From an uncultured Rhodospirillales bacterium (lineage in GTDB: Bacteria; Pseudomonadota; Alphaproteobacteria; Rhodospirillales; UBA2165), in NCBI GenBank assembly GCA_913055735.1, contig CAJXKD010000002.1:846150-910149 (forward strand): DNA of 64,000 nt, written 5' to 3'. Under the pieces are notes generated by a model. It was not told where the DNA came from. It worked only from the letters and a program-made list of their open reading frames with translations, and made no database searches. Below are positions 7,825 to 15,516 of the stretch, in pieces (positions within the stretch are counted from its first letter, which is position 1; the number at the start of each line of letters is the position of its first letter). Position numbers and translations under genes: made by a program.

Positions 7825-9006
7825 ATGGCCGATAAGAAACCCAAGATCGACACCACACTTATCCACGCGGGCAGCCATCCCGAGGATAATTTCGGCATCA
7901 TCAACCCGCCGGTCTATCACGCCTCCACGGTCGCCCATCCGTCCGTCGCCGCCATGCGCGAGAAACGTAAGAACCCGAACGACAATTTCGTCTATGGGCG
8001 GCGCGGCACACCCACCGCTTTCGCCTTCGAAGAAGCGGTTGCGCAATTGGAGGGCGGCGACCGGACTATTGCCGTTGGCTCCGGCCTTGCGTCCATTTGC
8101 GGTGCCATGCTTGCTTTCGTCGGTGCCGGCGATCATGCGCTGGTCACCGACAACGCCTACGCGCCCACCCGCAACCTCGCCAATAAGTTCATGTCGCGTT
8201 ACGGCGTCGAGATCACCTATTACGATCCGATGATCGGTGGCGGCATCGCCGATCTCATGCGGCCCAACACCAAGGTGGTCTATACCGAGGCGCCCGGCTC
8301 GCATAGCTTCGAGGTACAGGATATCCCCGCCATCGCCGAGGCCGCCCACGCGGCCGGCGCCAAGGTGGTGATGGATAACACCTGGAGCGGCGGGTATCAC
8401 TTCAAGCCGTTCGAGCACGGCGTCGACGTCTCCGTCCACGCCGCGACCAAGTACCTTGTCGGCCATTCCGATGCCATGCTCGGCGCCATCACCATGAAGA
8501 AGGAGAACTTCGAACCGGTGATCAATTGTGTGCATGTGCTTGGCTATAACGCCGCACCGGACGACGCCTATCTGGGCCTTCGCGGCATCCGGACATTGAG
8601 CGCGCGCATGGCGAGACACCAAGCCAACGGTCTTAAACTCGCGGAGTGGTTCGCGGGCCAACCGGAAGTCCACAAGGTGCTGCACCCGGCCCTCCCCTCC
8701 TGCCCCGGTCACGAGATTTGGAAGCGGGATTTCACCGGGTCGTCGGGCTTGTTCAGCGTCGTCTTCAACGATTACCCGCAAGAAAACCTTGAGGCGATGA
8801 TCGATGGGCTCGAACTGTTCGCGCTCGGCGGCAGTTGGGGCGGCTTCGAAAGTCTTGTGCTGCCCTCCAACCTCGAAGGCAATCGCACCGCCACCAAATG
8901 GGAAACGCCCGGCCCCTGCGTCCGGTTCCATGCCGGTCTCGAGGATGCCGACGATCTGATCGAGGATTTGGCCGCCGGTTTAAAGCGGCTTAGCGGGCGC
9001 TCCTGA
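7825..9006 (+). CDS. metC: Cystathionine beta-lyase-like PLP enzyme, copy 2
   Basis: The protein has 393 residues and is homologous to its upstream neighbour over the whole length. It shares the IHAGSHPE start, INPPVYHASTVAHPS, TYYDPMIGGGIADL, MDNTWSGGYHFKPFEHGVDVS, the PLP lysine K209 in HAATKYLVGHSDAML, and SWGGFESL. The pair is a tandem gene duplication with many substitutions spread along the protein, so it is not recent. It starts 2 bases after copy 1, implying translational coupling. Its last 17 bases overlap the convergent znuB gene. The two copies may differ in substrate (cystathionine versus cysteine or another thioether). Confidence 0.85.
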   Translation: MADKKPKIDTTLIHAGSHPEDNFGIINPPVYHASTVAHPSVAAMREKRKNPNDNFVYGRRGTPTAFAFEEAVAQLEGGDRTIAVGSGLASICGAMLAFVGAGDHALVTDNAYAPTRNLANKFMSRYGVEITYYDPMIGGGIADLMRPNTKVVYTEAPGSHSFEVQDIPAIAEAAHAAGAKVVMDNTWSGGYHFKPFEHGVDVSVHAATKYLVGHSDAMLGAITMKKENFEPVINCVHVLGYNAAPDDAYLGLRGIRTLSARMARHQANGLKLAEWFAGQPEVHKVLHPALPSCPGHEIWKRDFTGSSGLFSVVFNDYPQENLEAMIDGLELFALGGSWGGFESLVLPSNLEGNRTATKWETPGPCVRFHAGLEDADDLIEDLAAGLKRLSGRS

Positions 9007-9784
9007 ACACGGGGACACCGGCGCCGACGATAAAGAGGCACAGTGCCACCACGATTATCGACGGCCCGGCTGGCGTATCGGCCAAAACCGACATCCCCAA
9101 CCCGCCACAGACCGCGAGCCAACCGGCAACGACTGCCGCCACCGCCATCTGTTCCGGCGTGCGGCAAAACGCGCGTACGGCTGCCGCGGGAATGATCAGC
9201 AAAGCGGCCACCAGCAAAATACCGACCACCTTCATTGCCGTCGCTACGACCAGCGCGATGCACACAACAAAAACGATATTCACGCGATCGACGGGCACCC
9301 CTTCGGCACGCGCGAGGTCTTCATGCACGGTCGCCGACAGCAAGGGTCGCCAGATCAGGAAGATCGCTACCAAAATCACCGCCCCGCCTGCGTAGATCCA
9401 GGTGAGGTCGGTTAGGGTGACCGCCAGAATATCGCCGAAGAGATAGCCGAGAAGGTCGAACCTGACTTTCTCCAGAAACGACATGGCAACCAGACCGAGC
9501 GCAAGCGTTCCGTGAGAAAGAATGCCGAGAATGGTATCGCTGGCGAGGCCGCTGCGCCTGCGGACACCGATCAGCATCAGTGCCGTCGCGATACAGACAC
9601 CGACCACGCCGACGGTCAGATTGACCTCGAACGCCAATCCCAAGGCGACACCCAACAAGGCGGCATGCGCCAATGTGTCGCCAAAAAATGCCATGCGCCG
9701 CCAGACCACGAAGGCGCCCAAGGGACCTGTCAGCGCGGCCACACCGAGGCCGGCCAGCAACGCTCGGACCAGAAAATCATCCAT
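8990..9784 (-). CDS. znuB: Zinc ABC transporter permease ZnuB
   Basis: This ~264-residue membrane protein of the metal ABC-3 permease family has eight or so hydrophobic helices. [20 protein letters not shown] near the N-terminus and [20 protein letters not shown] in the fifth/sixth helix region are the conserved signatures. I chose the ATG at 9784 ([10 protein letters not shown]), which overlaps the 3' end of znuC by 8 bases. A start at 9886 would prepend 34 low-complexity residues that are only the shadow of the histidine-rich znuC tail. It pairs with znuC and znuA to import Zn2+ across the inner membrane and is the last gene of the zur-znuC-znuB unit. Confidence 0.9.
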   Translation of the reverse strand: MDDFLVRALLAGLGVAALTGPLGAFVVWRRMAFFGDTLAHAALLGVALGLAFEVNLTVGVVGVCIATALMLIGVRRRSGLASDTILGILSHGTLALGLVAMSFLEKVRFDLLGYLFGDILAVTLTDLTWIYAGGAVILVAIFLIWRPLLSATVHEDLARAEGVPVDRVNIVFVVCIALVVATAMKVVGILLVAALLIIPAAAVRAFCRTPEQMAVAAVVAGWLAVCGGLGMSVLADTPAGPSIIVVALCLFIVGAGVPVFRSAR

Positions 9785-10568
9785 GAGCCGCGTCCTCGTG
9801 GTCGTGTTCATGTTCATCGATGACGTGGCCATCGACCGCATGTTCATGATCGTGGTGATGGTGGTAGAGGGCGAAACGTTCGGCAACGCCCCTGCCGAAC
9901 AATTCGACGTATTTCGGATCTCTACTGACGACGTCAGGCGTTCCGGCGCAGCACAGATGCGTGTTGATACAGACGACCTTGTCAGTTTCCGCCATTACCA
10001 GATGCAGGTCGTGCGACACCATCAGCACGCCGCACCCGCGGGTGTCGCGGATATGCGAGATCAATTTGTAGAGTTCCGCCTGCCCCGTCACGTCCACCGC
10101 CTGCACCGGCTCGTCGAGAACCAGTAGATCGGGATCGCGGAGAAGTGCGCGCGCCAACAATGCCCGCTGCCATTCGCCGCCCGAAATATCGTGGATGCTG
10201 GAATCGATTATATGGCGAATACCTGTTTCTTCGAGAACCTCCGCCCGATGTCCGCGCTCGAATTTCCCGGCGAGCCCAAGAAACCGCCGCACCGTCATGG
10301 GCAGGTTGCGGTCGACGGCCAATCGTTGCGGCATATAGCCGATGGTCGTGGCAGGGCGCCGGTACACGGTTCCGCTGGTTGGCGTGGTTAAGCCGAGCAG
10401 CGCCCGAAGCAGGGTTGTCTTGCCCGACCCATTGGGGCCGATGACAGTCACCACTTCCCGGTCTGAAATGGAAATGTCGATGCCCGTCACCAGAACCTTG
10501 GTACCGGCGCGGACTTCGATCCCCCGGCCGTCGATGATGACCGACGGCGATGAAGGTGAATTCTTCAT
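9777..10568 (-). CDS. znuC: Zinc ABC transporter ATP-binding protein ZnuC with His-rich tail
   Basis: The protein has 263 residues. Walker A is [11 protein letters not shown], the ABC signature [16 protein letters not shown], Walker B LLVLDEP, and the switch histidine MVSHDLH. The last ~30 residues are unusually rich in histidine and acidic residues (YHHHHDHEH and HEHDHED), a likely zinc-binding tail seen in some ZnuC proteins and possibly a cytoplasmic metal sensor or buffer. It lies 7 bases downstream of zur in the same direction, so zinc repression of one is likely repression of both. ATPase role is certain by motif; the role of the tail is inference. Confidence 0.92.
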   Translation of the reverse strand: MKNSPSSPSVIIDGRGIEVRAGTKVLVTGIDISISDREVVTVIGPNGSGKTTLLRALLGLTTPTSGTVYRRPATTIGYMPQRLAVDRNLPMTVRRFLGLAGKFERGHRAEVLEETGIRHIIDSSIHDISGGEWQRALLARALLRDPDLLVLDEPVQAVDVTGQAELYKLISHIRDTRGCGVLMVSHDLHLVMAETDKVVCINTHLCCAGTPDVVSRDPKYVELFGRGVAERFALYHHHHDHEHAVDGHVIDEHEHDHEDAAHG

Positions 10569-10575
10569 GGGAACT

Positions 10576-11082
10576 CTACGCCGCCTTGCACTGAGGACAA
10601 AGACCGACCGCTTCTACGGTTCGTCCCTGCACCGTGAAGCCGACCTTCGACGCCGACCGGTCGATCGCTTGGTCGATTTCCGTATCCTCGACCTCCAACG
10701 CGTCACCACAGTCGCTACAGATGAGAAAGATGCCAAGATGAGGGTGTTCCGGATCGTTGCAGCCGACATAGGCGTTTAGGCTTTGAATACGGTGGACGAG
10801 CCCCTGCTCGGTCAGAAAATCGAGGGCACGGTAAACGGTCGGCGGCGCAGCCCCGCTCCGTTCGTTGCGCAAGACATCGAGGAGCGTATAGGCCCCGACC
10901 GGCCGATGACTGCCCCACACAAGCTCCAACACGCGGCGGCGTAGATCGGTCAGGCGTACGCCGCGTTCTTCGCACACCCGGTCAGCCTTTCCCATCGCCG
11001 CCCTGACACAGCTATCGTGATCGTGGCGCGGATTCCATTCCGGCCGGCGATCTCTTGGTTGGCTACTCTGGCGTCCAGGCAT
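10576..11082 (-). CDS. zur: Zinc uptake regulator Zur (Fur family)
   Basis: The protein has 168 residues. The winged helix includes [16 protein letters not shown] and [20 protein letters not shown], typical of Fur/Zur. Metal sites include HPHLGIF (the HxH region), a CSDCGD pair and a C-terminal CPQC pair forming the structural zinc site. An N-terminal extension of ~25 residues before the fold contains HDHDSC, found in many Zur proteins. A Shine-Dalgarno AAGGGAAG precedes the ATG at 11082. Position at the head of znuCB and divergent from znuA, across two Zur-type operators, makes Zur far likelier than Fur or Mur. Confidence 0.9.
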   Translation of the reverse strand: MPGRQSSQPRDRRPEWNPRHDHDSCVRAAMGKADRVCEERGVRLTDLRRRVLELVWGSHRPVGAYTLLDVLRNERSGAAPPTVYRALDFLTEQGLVHRIQSLNAYVGCNDPEHPHLGIFLICSDCGDALEVEDTEIDQAIDRSASKVGFTVQGRTVEAVGLCPQCKAA

Positions 11083-11128
11083 GTTTCTTCCCTTGGTAGC
11101 GATATATATATGTATTGCCTACCTAAAG

Positions 11129-11141
11129 GTTATATTATAAC
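11129..11141. promoter_or_regulatory. zur box: Zur box 1
   Basis: The sequence GTTATATTATAAC is an odd-centred palindrome (GTTATA-N-TATAAC), the core of the known alphaproteobacterial Zur operator. It lies in the 102-base region between zur and znuA. Its centre is 27 bases from that of box 2, about two and a half helical turns. Confidence 0.85.
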
Positions 11142-11155
11142 ATAATCAAAATCTA

Positions 11156-11168
11156 GTTATAATATAAC
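11156..11168. promoter_or_regulatory. zur box: Zur box 2
   Basis: GTTATAATATAAC repeats the same palindrome in the opposite central orientation and ends 16 bases before the znuA start codon. A bound Zur would cover the znuA ribosome binding region and probably its promoter, so this box is expected to silence znuA when zinc is ample. Confidence 0.85.
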
Positions 11169-11184
11169 AAAATGGAGGAACGGC

Positions 11185-12288
11185 ATGCGTTCTCATATCT
11201 CAAAATCCCTGGCGTGTCTCGCTTTTGCTGGGTTGCTGGCAACCTTACCGTCGGCCCCCACCGCCGCCGCGCCAAAGGTCGTTACCTCCATTGTCCCCAT
11301 TCATTCCCTTGCCGCAGGTGTGATGCAGGGCGTTGCCGAACCCACCCTCATGATCAAGGGGGGCGCCTCACCGCATACCTATACCCTGCGCCCCTCCGGC
11401 GCTCGTGCCTTGCAACAGGCCGACGCGATATTTTGGGTCGGCGACGATTTGGAAAGCTTCCTCCAGAAGCCGCTCGCGGCGCTGGGCGGACGCGCCCGGA
11501 TCGTGAAGTTCAGCGAGCTCGCGGACCTTCCGCTTCTCGACACGCGCGAAGGCGGCGCCTGGGAAGAGCACGAAGACCATGACGACGATCATGCCGATGC
11601 GCACAAAGACGACGACCATGACGACGATCACGCCGATGCGCACAAAGACGACGACCATGACGACGATCATGCCGATGCGCACAAAGACGACGACCATGAC
11701 GACGATCATGCCGATGCGCACAAAGACGAGGATCAGCATGAGGAAGAGCATGATCACGCGCATGGCGAAAAGGATCTGCACCTGTGGCTCGATCCGGCAA
11801 ATGCCCGCATCATGGTCGCGGCCATCGTCGAAACGCTCGGGGCCATCGATCCGGCGAACGCCGCGGTCTATGAGAAAAATGGCAATGCAGTAAATGGCCG
11901 GCTGAACCAGCTCATCCGCGATATCGAGAAAACCGTCGCGCCGGTCAAGGGCCAGCCCTATCTCGTGTTCCACGATGCCTATCATTATTTCGAACGGCGC
12001 TTCGGCACCAATGCCGTCGGGTCGCTCACGGTGTCTCCCGACCGCTCGCCGGGTGCCAAGCGCCTCGCCGAACTGCGTGAGAAGATCGAACACGAGGGCG
12101 CGGTGTGCGTCTTCGCCGAGCCGCAGTTCGAACCGGCTGTCGTCAAAACCTTAATTCGCGGCACATCCGCCCGCGCCGGAACCCTCGATCCCGTCGGCGC
12201 CGATCTCACGCCCGGACCCGATGCCTATTTCGATCTTATGGAAAATCTCGCCAAATCCTTGGCCGACTGCCTCCTCCCGTCCTCCTAG
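11185..12288 (+). CDS. znuA: Zinc ABC transporter substrate-binding protein ZnuA
   Basis: The protein has 367 residues with an N-terminal signal peptide (hydrophobic 8-29, AAA cleavage region) directing it to the periplasm. Cluster A-I metal-binding motifs are present: TSIVPIHSL, the zinc histidine in ASPHTYTLRPS, LHLWLDPAN and VFHDAYHYF. Between residues ~131 and 182 sits the flexible His/Asp loop characteristic of zinc rather than manganese binding proteins, expanded here into four near-identical 13-residue repeats. GGAGG precedes the ATG by 7 bases. It hands Zn2+ to ZnuB and is divergently transcribed from zur under two Zur boxes. Confidence 0.93.
   Translation: MRSHISKSLACLAFAGLLATLPSAPTAAAPKVVTSIVPIHSLAAGVMQGVAEPTLMIKGGASPHTYTLRPSGARALQQADAIFWVGDDLESFLQKPLAALGGRARIVKFSELADLPLLDTREGGAWEEHEDHDDDHADAHKDDDHDDDHADAHKDDDHDDDHADAHKDDDHDDDHADAHKDEDQHEEEHDHAHGEKDLHLWLDPANARIMVAAIVETLGAIDPANAAVYEKNGNAVNGRLNQLIRDIEKTVAPVKGQPYLVFHDAYHYFERRFGTNAVGSLTVSPDRSPGAKRLAELREKIEHEGAVCVFAEPQFEPAVVKTLIRGTSARAGTLDPVGADLTPGPDAYFDLMENLAKSLADCLLPSS
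11575..11730 (+). repeat. Four tandem 39-bp repeats in znuA (His/Asp loop)
   Basis: Four consecutive 39-base units encode DHDDDHADAHKDD, with the last unit ending in E. Units differ by only one or two bases, including a synonymous CAT/CAC change, so expansion by slippage or unequal recombination is recent. Each unit adds four histidines to the metal-binding loop. Confidence 0.9.
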
Positions 12289-12309
12289 GACAGGCATTCA
12301 CGCCTAGGT

Positions 12310-12330
12310 ATCGTGCATTTCGCACGATTT
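12310..12330 (+). terminator. Likely intrinsic terminator after znuA
   Basis: ATCGTGC and GCACGAT form a perfect 7-bp stem with a 5-base loop (ATTTC), followed directly by TTT, 21 bases after the znuA stop. The U-tract is short, so termination may be partial. Confidence 0.55.
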
Positions 12331-12379
12331 CGGCCTATGATCCGTTCAGGCTCCGCAGCGTCTGACGAGTCATAGGCCG
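12331..12379. promoter_or_regulatory. 10-bp inverted repeat upstream of the DUF1007 gene
   Basis: CGGCCTATGA (12331-12340) is matched perfectly by TCATAGGCCG (12370-12379), leaving a 29-base loop. It ends 16 bases before the DUF1007 start. It could be a leader hairpin, a second terminator, or a binding site for a metal-responsive regulator. It does not match a riboswitch class I know. Confidence 0.4.
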
Positions 12380-12395
12380 GAAACTTTTTAGAATT

Positions 12396-13004
12396 ATGCT
12401 TCCCAGCATGAGGCATTTATCTGCAATCGTAGCTTTCACCGTATCGGTGTTTGTCCTGAGCCCTGCCGCGCAGCCGCATCCGCATATGTGGATCGATGTC
12501 GGCGGTACTTTTCTTTTCGATGGCCGCGTTCTTACCGGCGTGCGTTTCCAATGGAAGATGGATGAATTTTTTAGCGCCGGCGTCATTCAAACCTTCGATA
12601 TCGACAAAAGCGGCACCTTCGATGCCGATGAACAAGCCAAGGTTCGGGCACAGGCTTTTGAAGGCGTAAAGGAATCGAACTATTTCACCGACTTGTTGAT
12701 CGATAACGAAAAGATGAAGATCGAACGGACGACGGATTTCGCCGCCGACATTGTTAAGGGGCAAGTCATCTATCATTTTACGGTTCCGCTCGACGAACCC
12801 GTTGATCCGGCGAAAACACCTGTCGCTTTCAGCGTCTACGACATAACTTTTTACGTCGACGTTTCGCTGATCAAAGTCGATCCGATTCGCTTCCAGGGCC
12901 TGACCAATGGCTCCTGTCATTTTTTCATCGACGAGGATCGTCAGAACCCCATCTTGTACGGCGTTGTTTTTCCCGACCGCGTGGACCTGTTGTGCGGTGA
13001 ATAA
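12396..13004 (+). CDS. DUF1007 family exported protein
   Basis: The protein has 202 residues with an N-terminal signal sequence (HLSAIVAFTVSVFVLSPAA). After cleavage it begins QPHPHMWIDVG, the conserved metal-ligand-like start of DUF1007, and contains FDIDKSGTFDADEQ, which resembles an EF-hand loop. The family is routinely found beside NicO/RcnA-type nickel/cobalt transporters, as here, where the next gene overlaps by 8 bases. A periplasmic metal-delivery or metal-sensing role is a reasonable inference. ATG codons at 12396 and 12408 are both usable, and neither has a clear ribosome binding site. Confidence 0.8.
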   Translation: MLPSMRHLSAIVAFTVSVFVLSPAAQPHPHMWIDVGGTFLFDGRVLTGVRFQWKMDEFFSAGVIQTFDIDKSGTFDADEQAKVRAQAFEGVKESNYFTDLLIDNEKMKIERTTDFAADIVKGQVIYHFTVPLDEPVDPAKTPVAFSVYDITFYVDVSLIKVDPIRFQGLTNGSCHFFIDEDRQNPILYGVVFPDRVDLLCGE

Positions 13005-13959
13005 GCCGAAAGACCTTATCTGTCTCGTTGCCGTCGCAATACTCCTGGTGCTCGCGGCACCTACCGGTGCGAAGGCGCAAAACCCCTTCGCCGCCCCCGC
13101 TGCGCCGACCGAAAGCGAGCAAACTGCACCGAGGCCCACAGTGACCGAACCCGGCATCTTCGGACAATTGTTCCGGAAGATGGTCAGTATGCAGCGTACG
13201 ATGGTGCGTGACATCGCCCGCTATATGAATGCGATCAAGGATGGTGCGACACCGGCTGCCATCTGGACGGGACTTGCCTTAGCCTTCCTTTACGGCGCAG
13301 TTCATGCGGTTGGCCCGGGGCACGGGAAAATGGTCGTCGCGTCCTATTTTGTCGGCAGGGAGGCGCGCATCGGACGTGGCCTGCTCATGGGTGCCCAGAT
13401 TGCCGTAACCCACGTCGTGTCCGCAGTCGTTTTCGTCAGCTTGGTCGATTTAAGCTTTCGGCAGTTCCTGGGAGGTTCTCCTGCCGAATCGACAGCCATC
13501 CGTCTCGCAAGCTACGGGCTGATCATCGCGATCGGCCTTTACATGCTGTACCGCGCTGTTTGGAATGCGCGTACCGGCAGCTTCGACTGCGGCCATGACC
13601 ACGGCCACGGCGAAAAGCATTCTCATGGCGATTCCCATGGCGGCCGCCAGCAAGGCGTGCTTGCCGTCGTCGCCGGGCTCGTACCTTGCACCGGAGCGAT
13701 CCTTGTTATGTTGTTCGCACTGGCCAACGATATTCTGGGCTTCGGTATCCTGCTCGTCGTCGCCATAAGCGCCGGCATGGCGCTAACGATGTCTACCATA
13801 GGCGCGTTGGCCGTCGTATTTCGCCGGATCGTCGTGAATGTGGCGTCGGGCGACACCTCAACGCGTCAATTTGTCATTGGGTCCATCCTTGAACACCTCG
13901 GCGCGCTCCTAATTCTGGCAGTCGGCGTCAGTTTTTTTGCCGCGACACTAAGCCTCTAA
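12997..13959 (+). CDS. NicO/RcnA-like nickel/cobalt transporter
   Basis: The protein has 320 residues from the GTG at 12997, which overlaps the end of the DUF1007 gene. It has an N-terminal signal or anchor, then six or so membrane helices. GAVHAVGPGHGKMVVASYFVG is the hallmark HX(n)GHGK motif of NicO/RcnA, followed by GLLMGAQIAVTHVVSA. A cytoplasmic histidine-rich loop (CGHDHGHGEKHSHGDSHGG) separates the halves, and GLVPCTGAILVM is the second conserved motif. The family exports Ni2+/Co2+ or imports Ni2+. Zinc is also possible given the neighbouring znu genes. Confidence 0.85.
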   Translation: MNKPKDLICLVAVAILLVLAAPTGAKAQNPFAAPAAPTESEQTAPRPTVTEPGIFGQLFRKMVSMQRTMVRDIARYMNAIKDGATPAAIWTGLALAFLYGAVHAVGPGHGKMVVASYFVGREARIGRGLLMGAQIAVTHVVSAVVFVSLVDLSFRQFLGGSPAESTAIRLASYGLIIAIGLYMLYRAVWNARTGSFDCGHDHGHGEKHSHGDSHGGRQQGVLAVVAGLVPCTGAILVMLFALANDILGFGILLVVAISAGMALTMSTIGALAVVFRRIVVNVASGDTSTRQFVIGSILEHLGALLILAVGVSFFAATLSL

Positions 13960-13989
13960 GAGAGGACACTTTTCAAAACCCAGCATATT

Positions 13990-14013
13990 CGTTATGCATG
14001 ATTGTATATAACG
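13990..14013. promoter_or_regulatory. ModE-like operator (Mo box)
   Basis: CGTTAT (13990-13995) and ATAACG (14008-14013) form a perfect inverted repeat with a 12-base spacer, and the right half reads TATATAACG. This matches the general form of ModE operators, which repress molybdate uptake genes when molybdate is bound. It ends 21 bases before the chosen modA start. No modE gene is in the window. Confidence 0.7.
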
Positions 14014-14034
14014 CTATCGCATGGGAACGGACAG

Positions 14035-14814
14035 GTGGGCTTTCACCGACGCATAACCGCCATTTTTACCGGCGTGCTTCTCGCGGCCGGTCTGTCGATT
14101 TCCGTGCCGCAATCTGCCGAATGCGCCGACCCCCTTATTTTCGCGGCGGCCAGCATGACGCTTCCCGTTTCGAAGATCGCTGAAGCCTATGAGGCGGAGA
14201 CCGGCAAACACATCCGCACCTCTTTCGCCGCCAGTTCGACCCTCGCCCAACAGATCATCCGCGGCACGCCTGCCGACATCTATATTTCGGCAAACCCGAA
14301 ATGGATGGACACTCTCGCCGAGCGCAAAATGATAGACGCCAAAAGTCGCCGCGTGCTCGCCGGCAACCGGTTGGTCGTCGCCGTGCCGGTACAAGCTCGG
14401 TCCCCCGAGATCAAAACGGCAGATGGGCTGCTACTGCTGATCGGAGACAACCGGCTGGCCATTGCCGATCCGGACCACGTGCCTGCCGGGCTTTACGCCA
14501 AGGCAGCCCTAAAATCCGCCGGCATTTGGGAACGGATACAACATCGGCTCGCCCCGACAGCGAATGTCCGATCGGCGCTGGCGCTGATAGAACGGGCCGA
14601 AGTTCCCGCCGGAATCATCTATCGGACCGATGCGCTCGACAGTCGCAAGGTGCGAATCGCCTATACGTTTCCCGCTTCATCCCACCCGCCAATCCTCTAT
14701 CCGGCCGCCATTGTCGCAGACCGCGAAACGCCGGAGGTGCGGGCCGTGTTCGCGTTCCTGCTGTCCCGCTACGCAAAAGGGGTTTTAACAGAACACGGTT
14801 TTCTGGTGGACTAG
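14035..14814 (+). CDS. modA: Molybdate ABC transporter substrate-binding protein ModA
   Basis: The protein has 259 residues from the GTG at 14035. An N-terminal signal peptide ends at about SAECADP. PLIFAAASMTLPVSKIAEAYE, TSFAASSTLAQQI and GTPADIYISANPKWMD are standard ModA motifs that bind molybdate or tungstate oxyanion in the periplasm. An upstream TTG at 14002 would also be in frame but lies within the ModE-like operator, so I reject it. The gene is followed 4 bases later by modB. It delivers the anion to ModB. Confidence 0.9.
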   Translation: MGFHRRITAIFTGVLLAAGLSISVPQSAECADPLIFAAASMTLPVSKIAEAYEAETGKHIRTSFAASSTLAQQIIRGTPADIYISANPKWMDTLAERKMIDAKSRRVLAGNRLVVAVPVQARSPEIKTADGLLLLIGDNRLAIADPDHVPAGLYAKAALKSAGIWERIQHRLAPTANVRSALALIERAEVPAGIIYRTDALDSRKVRIAYTFPASSHPPILYPAAIVADRETPEVRAVFAFLLSRYAKGVLTEHGFLVD

Positions 14815-14818
14815 GGCC

Positions 14819-15514
14819 ATGTTCGACATCTCGCCCCTCGAAGTCGAGGCTCTATTGCTGAGTCTCAAGGTTGCCTTTTGGGCAGTCGTCGTGTCCCTGC
14901 CCTTCGGCATCGGTAGCGCGTGGCTGCTCGCCCGCTGCCGGTTTTGGGGTCAGGGGCTGTTCAACGGCTTGGTTCACTTGCCCTTGGTAGTGCCACCGGT
15001 CGTCGTCGGCTATCTATTGCTCGTATTGCTGGGCCGCAACGGGCCGCTCGGCGCGTTGCTATATGATCTGTTCGGCATCACGGTAATTTTCACCTGGAAA
15101 GGAGCCGCCGTCGCATCAGCCGTGATGGCCTTCCCGCTCATGGTCAGGTCGATCCGCCTGTCGATGGAATCCGTCGACCAGGGACTGGAAGCCGCCGCGC
15201 GCACCCTGGGCGCCGGCCGCATCCGAACGTTCATCACCATCACGCTCCCCCTCACCGCGCCCGGGATATTCACAGGCATCGTCCTTGCTTTCGCACGCAG
15301 CCTCGGCGAGTTCGGCGCAACCATCACCTTTGTTTCCAATATCCCCGGTGAAACACGCACCCTGCCTCTCGCCCTATATACCGCTGTTCAAGTTCCCGGC
15401 GGCGAGGACGCCGCAGTCAGACTCGTGATCATTTCCGTCGTGCTGGCGTTCGCCGCATTGCTGGCATCGGAATATTTCGTGCGCCGGGTGCGGCGGCGGC
15501 CGGAGGCGCTATAA
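14819..15514 (+). CDS. modB: Molybdate ABC transporter permease ModB
   Basis: The protein has 231 residues with five or six membrane helices. LPLVVPPVVVGYLLLVLLG is the typical ModB segment. EAAARTLGAGRIRTFITITLP is the EAA loop that docks onto ModC, and ARSLGEFGATITFVSNIPGET is diagnostic of molybdate/tungstate permeases. The protein forms the inner-membrane channel as a homodimer. It starts 4 bases after modA and modC begins 2 bases after its stop. Confidence 0.93.
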   Translation: MFDISPLEVEALLLSLKVAFWAVVVSLPFGIGSAWLLARCRFWGQGLFNGLVHLPLVVPPVVVGYLLLVLLGRNGPLGALLYDLFGITVIFTWKGAAVASAVMAFPLMVRSIRLSMESVDQGLEAAARTLGAGRIRTFITITLPLTAPGIFTGIVLAFARSLGEFGATITFVSNIPGETRTLPLALYTAVQVPGGEDAAVRLVIISVVLAFAALLASEYFVRRVRRRPEAL

Positions 15515-15516
15515 CC

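Noticed and set aside
9785..9886. Longer N-terminus for ZnuB starting at 9886
   Set aside because: The extra 34 residues are low-complexity Met/Thr/Ser produced by the histidine-rich znuC coding sequence in another frame. The ATG at 9784 matches the family start.
11575..11730. CRISPR array reading of the 39-bp tandem units in znuA
   Set aside because: The units are contiguous with no spacers and stay in frame within znuA, so they are coding tandem repeats.
11510..11800. Arg/His-rich reading frames on the other strand of the znuA repeats
   Set aside because: They arise from the repetitive His/Asp codons read in another frame, with no start context and no family resemblance.
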